Of a stretch of DNA of 64,000 nt, positions 56,652-64,000 are shown in pieces. The first letter of the stretch is position 1. Every line of letters starts with the position of its first letter. Source of the DNA: Streptomyces dioscori (GTDB lineage: Bacteria > Actinomycetota > Actinomycetes > Streptomycetales > Streptomycetaceae); NCBI RefSeq assembly GCF_003024195.1, contig NZ_KZ679065.1:1-64000 (forward strand). The letters are read 5' to 3'. Both the position numbers and the translations under genes were made by a program. The notes under the pieces are model-generated. The model saw only the letters and a list, made by a program, of their open reading frames with translations, was not told where the DNA came from and did not search any database.

Positions 56652-58946
56652 GCGGGCCGTTGTCCTGCACGTCAGTTGCCGGGACGGGCCCGGTTGGCGT
56701 TCTGGGCCTGTCAGGGTCAGGTGGGTCGTGTGGACTACGGACGTGCTGGATTTGGAGACGCGGAGTTCCAGGGCGCCCGGTTCGACCACGCGGTGGCCCC
56801 TGGCGTTCGTGAAGGCCGACAGGTCCGGGTGGAAGTGGAACGTGATCTGCCGGGCCTCGCCGGGGGACAGGGTCAGGCGGTGGTAGCCGATCAGGCGTAC
56901 GTCGGGGCGGGTCACGGATGCCACCGGGTCGTGCAGGTACAGCTGGACGACCTCCGTGCCTTCTCTCGCGCCCGTGTTGCGGATCGTGACCGAGACGTCG
57001 TGCCCCTCGTCCGTGGTCGTCCGCGCGTGCACGTCGGCCGTGTTCTCCCACGTGAAGTCCGTGTAGCCCAGACCGTGGCCGAAGGGGTGGAGGGGGGTCG
57101 GGTCCAGGTTGCTGACCTCGCCCGCCAGGCCCAGTGGGGGCTGGAGGTAGGTCCACGGCTGGCCGCCCGGGGTCTGCGGGACGCTGACCGGGAGCCGGCC
57201 CGACGGGTTCACGCGGCCTGACAGGACGCCCGCCACCGCCGGGCCGCCCTCCTCGCCGGGGAAGAACGCCTGGACCGTGGCGGCCAGCCGGTCGTGCCAG
57301 CGGCCCAGCGCGTACGGCCGGCCGGTGAGCAGGACCAGGACGACCGGGGTGTCGGCGGCGGTGAGGGCGTCCAGCAACTGGGCTTGTACACCGGGGAGTT
57401 GCAGGTCCGCCACGTCGCAGCCCTCGCCCGACGTGCCCCGGCCGAAGAGGCCCGCCCGGTCGCCGAGCACGGCCACGCAGACGTCCGCCTCGGTGGAGCG
57501 GGCGACGGCCTCCTCGAAGCCGGAGGTGTCCGGGTCGGTCGTGTCGCAGCCCTCGGTGAAGGTGATCTTCGCGTCGGGGAGTTCCGTGCGCAGGGACTCC
57601 AGGATCGTGGGGATCTCGACGCCCATCGGCAGGGCCGGGTGGTTGACGCCCACATGGGACGGGAACGAGTAGCAGCCCAGCATCGCCAGGGCGTCGGCGG
57701 CCCGCGGGCCGACCACGGAGATACGGGTGTCGGGGGCCAACGGGAGCACGCCCTCCGGGTTGGAGAGCAGGACCACGGATTCCTCGGCCAGGCGGCGGGC
57801 CAGGACGCGGTTCGCGGTCGAGTCGAGGTCGATGGGGCCGGTCGGTTCGGGGGACCAGGTCTCGTCCAGCAGGCCCAGCTCGCACTTCTGGCGCAGGACC
57901 CTGGCCGCCGCCCGGTCCACCAGGGACTCGGGGACGGCACCGGCCCGTACCGCCTCGACCAGCGGGTCGCCGTTGCAGTGGACCGTCGGCAGTTCGACGT
58001 CCACGCCCGCCGCGAGGGCCGCGTGGGCGGCCTCGGCCTCGGTGCCCGCGACCCGGTGGAGGGTCTTCAGGAAGCCGACGCCGAAGTAGTCGCTGACGAC
58101 CGTGCCCGTGAAACCCCACTGTTCGCGGAGGAGTTCGGTCAGCAGGTAGGGGTCCGCGGTCGAGGGCACGCCGTCCGTGTCCGTGTACGCGGCCATCACC
58201 GACCGGGCCCCGCCCTCGCGCAGCGCGAACTCGAACGGCGGCAGCGTGATGTCGGCGAACTCGCGCACACCGGCCCGTACGGGCGCGAGGTTGCGGGCGC
58301 CCGCCGAGGACGCGTACCCCGCGAAGTGCTTGAGCGTGGCGACGATTCCCGCGGATTCGAGCCCGCGGACGTACGCCGCGCCGATCGTGCCGACGAGGTA
58401 CGGGTCCTCGCCGATCGTCTCCTCGACCCTGCCCCACCGCGGATCCCGTACGACGTCCAGGACGGGGGCGAGGCCCTGGTGGACGCCTACGGAGGCGAGG
58501 TCCCGGCCGATGCGGTGGGCCATCTCCTCGACCAGCGCCGCGTCGAACGAGGCGCCCCAGGCCAGCGGCACCGGATACGCGGTCGCGCCCCAGGCCGTGA
58601 AGCCCGCCAGGCACTCCTCGTGGGCGACGGCCGGGATGCCGAAGCGGCCCGCCCCGCTGATCCGGCGCTGGGCGCGGGCCAGTGCCTGCGCGCCCAGCGC
58701 GGGGTCCACGGGGGCCGTACCGAACGAGCGGGTGAGCTGGCCCAGACCGTGGGTGATCAGCTCGTCCCAGTCGAAGTCCGAGGTCATCTCGTCCTGGTGC
58801 GGGGCGACTCCGTCGCCGTCCGTGGCGGCTCCCACCCACACGCCGTACAGCTGGGCGGTCTTCTCCTCCAGGGTCATCCGGGCGAGCAGGTCGTCGACCC
58901 GGGCCTCGGCGGGCAGGGCGGGATCACGCCAGGGTGCGGTGGTCAT
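56649..58946 (-). CDS. GH3 family beta-glycosidase, intracellular
   Basis: 765 residues from ATG 58946 with AGGAG 5 nt upstream; a frame to 58994 is not preferred. It has the N-terminal GH3 barrel with LKHFAGYASSAGARN and nucleophile D286 in VVSDYFGVGF, the C-terminal alpha/beta sandwich (AEESVVLLSNPEGVLPLAPD), and the fibronectin III-like end (VVQLYLHDPVASVTRPDVRL). There is no signal peptide, so it likely splits imported oligosaccharides inside the cell, consistent with the ABC genes. Xylo- or gluco-specificity cannot be decided. It starts 45 nt after the upstream permease stop. Confidence 0.93.
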   Translation of the reverse strand: MTTAPWRDPALPAEARVDDLLARMTLEEKTAQLYGVWVGAATDGDGVAPHQDEMTSDFDWDELITHGLGQLTRSFGTAPVDPALGAQALARAQRRISGAGRFGIPAVAHEECLAGFTAWGATAYPVPLAWGASFDAALVEEMAHRIGRDLASVGVHQGLAPVLDVVRDPRWGRVEETIGEDPYLVGTIGAAYVRGLESAGIVATLKHFAGYASSAGARNLAPVRAGVREFADITLPPFEFALREGGARSVMAAYTDTDGVPSTADPYLLTELLREQWGFTGTVVSDYFGVGFLKTLHRVAGTEAEAAHAALAAGVDVELPTVHCNGDPLVEAVRAGAVPESLVDRAAARVLRQKCELGLLDETWSPEPTGPIDLDSTANRVLARRLAEESVVLLSNPEGVLPLAPDTRISVVGPRAADALAMLGCYSFPSHVGVNHPALPMGVEIPTILESLRTELPDAKITFTEGCDTTDPDTSGFEEAVARSTEADVCVAVLGDRAGLFGRGTSGEGCDVADLQLPGVQAQLLDALTAADTPVVLVLLTGRPYALGRWHDRLAATVQAFFPGEEGGPAVAGVLSGRVNPSGRLPVSVPQTPGGQPWTYLQPPLGLAGEVSNLDPTPLHPFGHGLGYTDFTWENTADVHARTTTDEGHDVSVTIRNTGAREGTEVVQLYLHDPVASVTRPDVRLIGYHRLTLSPGEARQITFHFHPDLSAFTNARGHRVVEPGALELRVSKSSTSVVHTTHLTLTGPERQPGPSRQLTCRTTAR

Positions 58947-58990
58947 GAAACTCCTGTCAGGGTGAGGGGCAGGGTCGGGGACGAGTGGGT

Positions 58991-59902
58991 TCACTTTCCG
59001 CCCACGCCCATCAGGCCGCCGACCAGCGCGCGGCGGGCCACCAGGTAGACGGCGAAGATCGGGACGCCGGAGAGGACGACCGAGGCCAGCAGCGCCGGGA
59101 TGTTGACGCCGAACTGGCTGACGTAGTTGAACAGGCCGAGCGTCAGGACGCGCGGTTCGTCGGACTGGGTGAAGATCAGCGGGAAGAGGAAGCCGTTCCA
59201 GGCCTGCAGCGCCGCGTAGATGACGACCGTGCTGATACCGCCCTTGGCCATCGGAATCGCCAGCTGGAACAGCATCCGCTGCGGTGAGGCGCCGTCCAGG
59301 GCCATCGCCTCGTACAGCTCCTCCGAGACGTCCCGCAGGGTGCCCACGAGGACGAGCACGGACACCGGCATCGCGAAGGCAGCCGTCGGCAGGATGACCG
59401 CGAGCAGGCTGTCGTACAGGTCGAGCTTGGCGATCAGGAGGTAGAGGGGGACCACGACCGCCTGGGCCGGGATCGCGACGCCGAGCAGGAACAGCCGGAA
59501 GGCCAGGCCCGACCAGCGGTCGCGGGTGCGGACGGCCACGTACGCCAGCGGGACCGAGAGGCCGAGGACGATCGCCACGACCGCGACGGCCACGATCGCG
59601 GTGTTGGCCAGCAGATGGCCGAAGCCGCTGTTCAGCACGGTGTTGTAGTTGTCGAGCGTCGGACTCGTGGGCGGGGTCAGCGGGTTGCCGGTGAGGGCCT
59701 TGTCCTGGCTGGTGAGCGAGGCCGACAGCATCGCGTAGATCGGGATGACGACGATCGCCAGCCAGACGACCGCGCCGAGCCCGGCGACGGGGTTGGCGCG
59801 CTTCGTCCAGTGCCAGTGCCGGCGGCGGCGGGGCGGGGACGGTCGCGTGTCGCGCTTCTCGGTCTGCACGGGACGCGGACGCGGCAAGGTGTCGTGTGAC
59901 AC
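58991..59902 (-). CDS. Carbohydrate ABC transporter permease (MalG type)
   Basis: 303 residues from GTG 59902. A basic N-terminus (KRDTRPSPPRRRRHWHWTKR) precedes six membrane segments. The EAA loop reads ELYEAMALDGASPQRMLFQL with AIPMAKGG. It is the second permease of the system, starting 5 nt before the end of the spacer to the MalF-type gene. No ATPase gene is present in this locus; a shared MsiK-type ATPase is expected elsewhere. Confidence 0.95.
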   Translation of the reverse strand: MSHDTLPRPRPVQTEKRDTRPSPPRRRRHWHWTKRANPVAGLGAVVWLAIVVIPIYAMLSASLTSQDKALTGNPLTPPTSPTLDNYNTVLNSGFGHLLANTAIVAVAVVAIVLGLSVPLAYVAVRTRDRWSGLAFRLFLLGVAIPAQAVVVPLYLLIAKLDLYDSLLAVILPTAAFAMPVSVLVLVGTLRDVSEELYEAMALDGASPQRMLFQLAIPMAKGGISTVVIYAALQAWNGFLFPLIFTQSDEPRVLTLGLFNYVSQFGVNIPALLASVVLSGVPIFAVYLVARRALVGGLMGVGGK

Positions 59903-59906
59903 TCCG

Positions 59907-60854
59907 TCACATCCCTTCGCGGGTACTGCGCATGCCGCCGAAGCCGGTCAGCCGCACGAGGATCAGGGACAGGCCGGTGGCGACCAGCACCAGGAAGGAC
60001 GCGATGGCGCTCGCGTAACCGAAGTCGTAGCTCTTGAAGCCCGCCTCGTACATCAGGTACGGCAGGATCGCGGTGTCGGTGCCCGGGCCGCCCTTGGTGA
60101 GGATCAGCACGGTCTCGAAGTACGTGAGCGAGCCGACGACCATCAGGACCGTGGACGTCGTGACGGTGTGGCGCAGCTGCGGCAGCGTGATCGAGAAGAA
60201 CTGGCGGTAGCGGCCCGCCCCGTCGATCGCCGCGGCCTGGTAGAGGACCTCGGGTATCTGACGGGCGCCGCCCTGGTAGATCAGCGTGTGGAAGGGGATG
60301 AACTGCCAGCCGCCGACGAACACGATCGCGAGGAACGCGCCGCTGGAGGAGCCGAGGATGTTCTGCTGGATGATGCCGAAGTTCGGGTCGAGCAGGGCGT
60401 AGAAGAGCAGCGCGATCGCCGTCGAGGACAGCAGGAACGGGACGAAGAAGATCGCGGACAGCACCGCCCGGTTGCGCTGGCGGCCCGCCGCCCAGACGCC
60501 GAGCAGCAGCGCGATCACCGTCTGGAAGACCCAGCTCGCCGCCGTCAGCAGGACCGTGAGCCACAGCGACTGGACCATCCGGTCGTCATTGATCAGCTTC
60601 CGCCAGTTGTCGAGGCCGACGGGTGTCGGGTCGCCCAGGCCGTCCCAGCTGGTGAAGGAGAGATAGAAGGCGAGTCCCATCGGGACCACGGCGAAGAACG
60701 CGAAGAACAGCACACCGGGCAGTGCCCAGACGGCGTGCGGCCGGCCGGCCGTGGCGGCCCCGGACCGCTTTCGCGGCCCGCGGGGCAGCTCGGGCCCGCC
60801 GCGCTCGCCGACCGGGCTTCCCACCGGGGCCTTGGTGGGGGTGGGTGCGCTCAC
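59907..60854 (-). CDS. Carbohydrate ABC transporter permease (MalF type)
   Basis: 315 residues. An N-terminal cytosolic stretch of about 40 residues is followed by six membrane segments: VLFFAFFAVVPMGLAFYLSF, LWLTVLLTAASWVFQTVIAL and others. The EAA loop reads VLYQAAAIDGAGRYRQFFSI with TLPQLRH. Its start overlaps the end of the binding-protein gene by 4 nt. Confidence 0.95.
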   Translation of the reverse strand: MSAPTPTKAPVGSPVGERGGPELPRGPRKRSGAATAGRPHAVWALPGVLFFAFFAVVPMGLAFYLSFTSWDGLGDPTPVGLDNWRKLINDDRMVQSLWLTVLLTAASWVFQTVIALLLGVWAAGRQRNRAVLSAIFFVPFLLSSTAIALLFYALLDPNFGIIQQNILGSSSGAFLAIVFVGGWQFIPFHTLIYQGGARQIPEVLYQAAAIDGAGRYRQFFSITLPQLRHTVTTSTVLMVVGSLTYFETVLILTKGGPGTDTAILPYLMYEAGFKSYDFGYASAIASFLVLVATGLSLILVRLTGFGGMRSTREGM

Positions 60855-62239
60855 TTCAGCTCCTTGAGCGCCGACACGAACTCGCTCGGCGAGGACTTCC
60901 CGACGAACAGCTTGTTGATCTCGGTGAGCATCGGGGTCGCGATGTCCGCGTCGACCGCCTGGTCCCAGGAGAGCGTGAAGGCCGGCGCCTTCTCGACCAT
61001 CTCGTACTGGAACTTCGCGAACTCCGGGTTGGGCGAGGCGTCCAGCAGCTTGGCCGCGTTCGAGGTCGTCGGGATGTCACCGTTGGCGACCAGCGCCTTG
61101 GCGTACGTCTCGGAGGCGCAGTCCTTCAGGAAGGCGATCGCCGCGTCCTTGTTGCCCGTACGGGCGTTGACCGACCAGTAGTTGGTCGGGTTGCCGACGA
61201 CGTTGCGGACGTCGCCGGTGCCGCCCTCGACCGTGGGGAACGCACACCAGCCCAGGTTGTTCTTCGCGAAGGACGGGAACTTTCCGAGCTGCGTCGAGTA
61301 CTCCCACGAACCCATCAGATGCATCGCCGCCTTGCCCTTGGCGAAGACCGCGGGCGCGCCGCCGTTGACGTACGACACCGAGCTGAACTTCGACCCGAAC
61401 GCGCCGTCGTCGATGAGTTCCTTCACCGTCTCGGCGGCCTTGAGGACGGCCGGGTCGCCCCAGGCGGACGCGTCGCCGCCCTGGATCTTCGCGAAGACCT
61501 CCGGGCCGCCGATCCGGTCGACCAGGTACTCCAGCCACATCAGCTCGGTCCAGGTGTCCGCCCCGCCGAGCGCGAACGGGGTGATCTTCGCCTTCTTCAG
61601 CTTGGCGTTGATGTCCTGCAGCTCGGCCCAGGTGGTGGGCGGCTGGAGCTTGTGCTCGGCGAAGACCGACTTGTTGTAGAAGAGGATCACCGGCTGCATA
61701 CCGCGCATCGGTATCCCGTAGTTGCGGCCGCCGAGCGCGCCCGCCGCGAGCACCGCGGGCAGGAAGCCCGACTTCAGGACCGGGTCGCCCGCGATGGTGT
61801 CGGTCAGGTCGATCAGCTGCTTCGCCTCCTGGTAGGCCCGGATCGAGCCGCCGCCCCAGTTGAAGAGGACATCGGGGGCGCTCGGGGAACCCATCGCCGT
61901 ACGCAGCTTGGAGGTGTAGTCCGCGCCCGGGATCTTGACCAGCTTCACCGTGCCCTTGGCCGACTTGCTCGCGGCGGACTTGTTGAAGCGTTCGACGGCC
62001 GTCTGCTGGACCTTGACCGCGTCGTCCCCGTACACGAAGGCGTCGATCGTGCCGCCGCCCCCGCCGGGGCCGTCGTCCGAGCCGCAGGCGGCGAGGCCGG
62101 TGGTGAGCAGGGTGGTGGCGCCGGCGCCCAGCACCCAGCGCCTGCTGAACGCACGGCCGCTGAGGCTGCCGCCCGCGCTTCTGCCCGGGCCCGCGCCCGT
62201 GGGCTGCCCGCTGGTGGACCGCCCGTTGATCGACTCCAT
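60851..62239 (-). CDS. Sugar ABC transporter substrate-binding lipoprotein
   Basis: 462 residues from ATG 62239, with GAGGTG upstream; the longer open frame to 62533 crosses the divergent promoter and is rejected. The signal has a twin arginine (SRRWVLGAGATTLLTTGLAA, R33-R34) and a lipobox Cys52 in LAACGSDD, so it may be Tat-exported. The family 1 solute-binding fold follows, with PDVLFNWGGGSIRAYQEAKQ and MHLMGSWEYSTQLGKF. Substrate is inferred as an oligosaccharide. Confidence 0.94.
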   Translation of the reverse strand: MESINGRSTSGQPTGAGPGRSAGGSLSGRAFSRRWVLGAGATTLLTTGLAACGSDDGPGGGGGTIDAFVYGDDAVKVQQTAVERFNKSAASKSAKGTVKLVKIPGADYTSKLRTAMGSPSAPDVLFNWGGGSIRAYQEAKQLIDLTDTIAGDPVLKSGFLPAVLAAGALGGRNYGIPMRGMQPVILFYNKSVFAEHKLQPPTTWAELQDINAKLKKAKITPFALGGADTWTELMWLEYLVDRIGGPEVFAKIQGGDASAWGDPAVLKAAETVKELIDDGAFGSKFSSVSYVNGGAPAVFAKGKAAMHLMGSWEYSTQLGKFPSFAKNNLGWCAFPTVEGGTGDVRNVVGNPTNYWSVNARTGNKDAAIAFLKDCASETYAKALVANGDIPTTSNAAKLLDASPNPEFAKFQYEMVEKAPAFTLSWDQAVDADIATPMLTEINKLFVGKSSPSEFVSALKELK

Positions 62240-62311
62240 GACAGCACCTCTTCTTGTCCGGCTCGTCCGCTCGCCGGCGCGCTCGCGGCACGCATACGCA
62301 TCGAACCTGCA

Positions 62312-62345
62312 CGAATGTTTCGGGTGGTACTTCGAATGTTCCGGG
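62312..62345. promoter_or_regulatory. Direct-repeat operator candidate (LacI regulator)
   Basis: CGAATGTTTCGGG (62312-62324) and CGAATGTTCCGGG (62333-62345), 21 bp apart, i.e. two helical turns. The second overlaps a GTTCCGGGAAC palindrome (62338-62348). They lie in the divergent gap between the binding protein and the LacI gene, where both promoters would be. Confidence 0.65.
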
Positions 62346-62389
62346 AACGTATGGCGGTCGAAGGGCTTCGTCAAGAGGTTGCGCAGGGA

Positions 62390-62395
62390 TACGAT
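62390..62395 (+). promoter_or_regulatory. -10 box of a probable leaderless lacI-type gene promoter
   Basis: TACGAT, then CCCGTTC, then ATG 62403. No ribosome binding site. Confidence 0.55.
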
Positions 62396-62402
62396 CCCGT
62401 TC

Positions 62403-63431
62403 ATGACTCGCCCGAATCCCGCCGTAGCCCAGTCAGCGACGCTCGCCGAGATCGCCCGCGAGGCGGGAGTCTCGGCCCCGACTGTTTCGAAGGTGCTCAA
62501 CGGCCGCGCCGACGTGGCCCCCTCGACCCGCACCCGGGTCGAGGAACTGCTGAGAAACCACGGCTACCGGCGCCGCCGGGCCGAGGCGTCCCGGTCGCCG
62601 CTCATCGACCTCGTCTTCCACGAACTGGAGAGCGCGTGGGCGATGGAGGTCATCCGGGGCGTGGAGAACGTGGCGCGGGACGAAGGGCTGAGCGTCGTCC
62701 TGTCCGAGAGCGCGGGACGGCTCACCCCCGGGCGCACCTGGGCCGACCAGGTCGCCGCCCGCCGCCCGCACGGGGTCGTGCTCGTCCTCAGCGGGCTCGA
62801 CGAGTCCCAGCGGGCGCTGCTGACGAGCCGGTCCATCCCGTTCGTGGTGGTCGACCCGGCGGGCGACCCCGGTGACGACGCCCCGTCCGTGGGTGCCACC
62901 AACTGGCAGGGCGGCCTCGCGGCGACCCGTCACCTGGCCGACCTCGGCCACCGCCGTATCGGCGTGATCAGCGGGCCCTCGCGGATGATGTGCAGCCGGG
63001 CCCGGCTCGACGGGTACCGGGCGGCGCTCGACACGGCCGGGCTGCCCGTCGACCCGGCGCTCGTACGCACCGGCGACTTCCACCACGACAGCGGCTACCG
63101 CGCAGGGCTCGAACTCCTGAAACTCCCCGACCGCCCGACGGCCGTCTTCGCGGGCAACGACCTCCAGGCCCTCGGCCTGTACGAGGCCGCCCGCGAGCTG
63201 GGTCTGCGCGTACCGGAGGACCTCAGCATCGTCGGCTTCGACGACCTGCCGGTGGCCCGCTGGGTCGGCCCGCCGCTCACCACCGTGCGCCAGCCACTCA
63301 CGGAGATGGCCGAGGCGGCGGCCCGGCTCGTACTGGACCTCGGCCGCTCGGAACGGCCCTCGACCGCCACGCGGGTGGAACTGGCGACGAGCCTGGTGGT
63401 CCGGAGCAGTACGGCGCCGCCGTCGGCGTGA
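62403..63431 (+). CDS. LacI-family transcriptional regulator
   Basis: 342 residues from ATG 62403. HTH: ATLAEIAREAGVSAPTVSKV, LNGRADVAPSTRTRVEELL. The hinge and periplasmic-binding-like effector domain follow (LIDLVFHELESAWAMEVIRG, then VVDPAGDPGDDAPSVGATNW and TAVFAGNDLQALGLYEAARE). It probably represses the divergent ABC–GH3 operon, with a sugar as inducer. Confidence 0.95.
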   Translation: MTRPNPAVAQSATLAEIAREAGVSAPTVSKVLNGRADVAPSTRTRVEELLRNHGYRRRRAEASRSPLIDLVFHELESAWAMEVIRGVENVARDEGLSVVLSESAGRLTPGRTWADQVAARRPHGVVLVLSGLDESQRALLTSRSIPFVVVDPAGDPGDDAPSVGATNWQGGLAATRHLADLGHRRIGVISGPSRMMCSRARLDGYRAALDTAGLPVDPALVRTGDFHHDSGYRAGLELLKLPDRPTAVFAGNDLQALGLYEAARELGLRVPEDLSIVGFDDLPVARWVGPPLTTVRQPLTEMAEAAARLVLDLGRSERPSTATRVELATSLVVRSSTAPPSA

Positions 63432-63463
63432 TCGATACCACGGTCGGCGTGATCGACACCACG
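63422..63463 (+). repeat. 21-bp tandem duplication at the LacI gene end
   Basis: GTCGGCGTGATCGATACCACG and its copy differ at one base (T/C), at 63422-63442 and 63443-63463. The first copy holds the TGA stop. Recent slippage or duplication. Confidence 0.85.
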
Positions 63464-63487
63464 GTCCCCGTGAGCGGTATCGGGGCG

Positions 63488-63500
63488 TCGAAAGTTTCGA
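63488..63500. promoter_or_regulatory. TCGAAA-G-TTTCGA palindrome
   Basis: A perfect 13-bp palindrome of the GAAANTTTC type used by several Streptomyces LacI-family regulators of plant-polysaccharide genes. It lies 98-110 bp upstream of the wall-ligase gene and 57 bp after the LacI stop. Confidence 0.55.
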
Positions 63501-63585
63501 AGACCGATCCTGAGAAAACTCAACGAAACCTGAGAGTTTCCGAAGGAAAGCCGGGAAGTGGTTCCTTGTTGAAATAATTCGGACT

Positions 63586-63591
63586 TATGTT
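63586..63591 (+). promoter_or_regulatory. -10 box of a probable leaderless LCP gene promoter
   Basis: TATGTT, then CTTCCT, then GTG 63598. The preceding 30 bp are AT-rich for this genome. Confidence 0.55.
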
Positions 63592-63597
63592 CTTCCT

Positions 63598-64000
63598 GTG
63601 AGCGGGAGTGTGGGCGTGAGCGGAGAAGACGGGTCCGGGGGCGAGGACGCCGCGATACCCGAGGGCGGTGACGCCGGCGCCGACGTCGGCGCAGGGGGGC
63701 GGTCGTGGTGGTCCGGGCGGTCGCGGCTGTTCAAGGTGGCGGGCATCGCCCTCAGTTGCGTACTCGTCGCGTCCGTGGCCGGGGCCGCGTGGGTGTACTG
63801 GCATCTGAACCACAACATCAAGAGCGTCGACATCGACAGCGCGCTCGGCGACAACCGGCCGGCCAGGGCCGTGACGACCCCGACGGGCCCCGAGTCCGCC
63901 ACCCCGCTCCCCAGCGGCGCGCTCAACATCCTGGTCCTCGGCTCCGACTCGCGCAGCGGCAAGCGCAACAAGGCGCTCGGCGGCGGCAGCAGTGAGGGCG
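63598..64000 (+). CDS. LytR-CpsA-Psr (LCP) family protein, cut by the window edge
   Basis: 134 residues are visible. GTG 63598 fits a leaderless start; GTG 63616 with GGGAG 7 nt upstream is the alternative. A Gly/Asp-rich cytosolic head precedes one membrane helix (VAGIALSCVLVASVAGAAWV, about 52-71) and the extracellular start of the LCP domain, with ALNILVLGSDSRSGKRNKAL. LCP proteins attach wall teichoic-acid-like polymers or polysaccharides to peptidoglycan. The catalytic Arg/Asp region lies mostly outside the window. Confidence 0.88.
   Translation, partial: MSGSVGVSGEDGSGGEDAAIPEGGDAGADVGAGGRSWWSGRSRLFKVAGIALSCVLVASVAGAAWVYWHLNHNIKSVDIDSALGDNRPARAVTTPTGPESATPLPSGALNILVLGSDSRSGKRNKALGGGSSEG

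Noticed and set aside
62240..62533. N-terminal extension of the binding protein to 62533
   Set aside because: It crosses the divergent promoter and operator region, and the signal peptide begins at 62239.

Overview
The window is a high-GC chromosomal segment from a Streptomyces-type actinomycete. The evidence is the codon use (G or C in almost every third position), the gene order S10–spc–alpha ribosomal protein operons followed by rplM-rpsI-glmM-coaA-glmS-acpS-nnr-alr-tsaEBD, the WhiJ-type regulator modules with DUF397 partners, and a short interspersed repeat of the kind seen in Streptomyces gene ends. No rRNA, tRNA, CRISPR array, transposase or phage gene was recognised.

Layout. 1–5.1 kb is accessory: a cut HTH regulator, a WhiJ-type module (anti-sigma-like ATPase divergent from an XRE/DUF5753 regulator plus DUF397), a DUF1963-like protein and three unknown genes. 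5.1–15.4 kb is the S10 and spc clusters from rpsJ to rplO, followed by secY-adk, map and infA-rpmJ-rpsM-rpsK-rpoA-rplQ-truA (15.6–23.3 kb). rpsD is not in the alpha operon. 23.5–30.2 kb is a five-gene co-directional glycan cluster: a cellulose-synthase-like GT2, a GH26-like lipoprotein, a GT39 polyprenyl-phosphate-sugar transferase, a UDP-glucose/GDP-mannose dehydrogenase and a polyprenol-phosphate mannose synthase. It lies between truA and rplM. 31.2–38.8 kb holds rplM-rpsI, glmM, a DUF389 membrane protein, coaA and glmS, so amino-sugar and CoA precursor genes sit next to ribosomal genes.

38.8–45.8 kb is a second accessory island between glmS and acpS. It holds a second WhiJ-type module in mirror orientation, a tandem pair of near-duplicate TetR regulators, a DUF3159 membrane protein, an S9 prolyl-oligopeptidase-like enzyme and a GPP34 (GOLPH3-like) protein. 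At least five related sites built on GTCACTTA/TAAGTGAC lie in front of the TetR, DUF3159 and S9 genes, which suggests one self-contained regulon.

45.9–56.5 kb is the conserved acpS–nnr–L,D-transpeptidase–alr–hydrolase–tsaE–tsaB–rimI–tsaD block, i.e. fatty-acid carrier activation, NAD(P)HX repair, wall precursors and tRNA t6A modification. A DtxR-like palindrome and a small candidate ORF sit in the tsaE–tsaB gap. 56.6–63.4 kb is a carbohydrate uptake system: a GH3 beta-glycosidase, two ABC permeases and a lipoprotein binding protein, divergent from a LacI regulator. The window ends in a LytR-CpsA-Psr wall-polymer ligase.

Two patterns cross the whole window. First, at least eight genes have a TANNNT box 6–7 nt before the start codon and no ribosome binding site, the arrangement expected for leaderless mRNAs. 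Second, nine intergenic loci carry one to five copies of a 24–34 bp GTTCCCCGCGCCCCT repeat. At three of them the repeat edge supplies the stop codon of the converging gene, and one lies inside the rpoA–rplQ operon gap.
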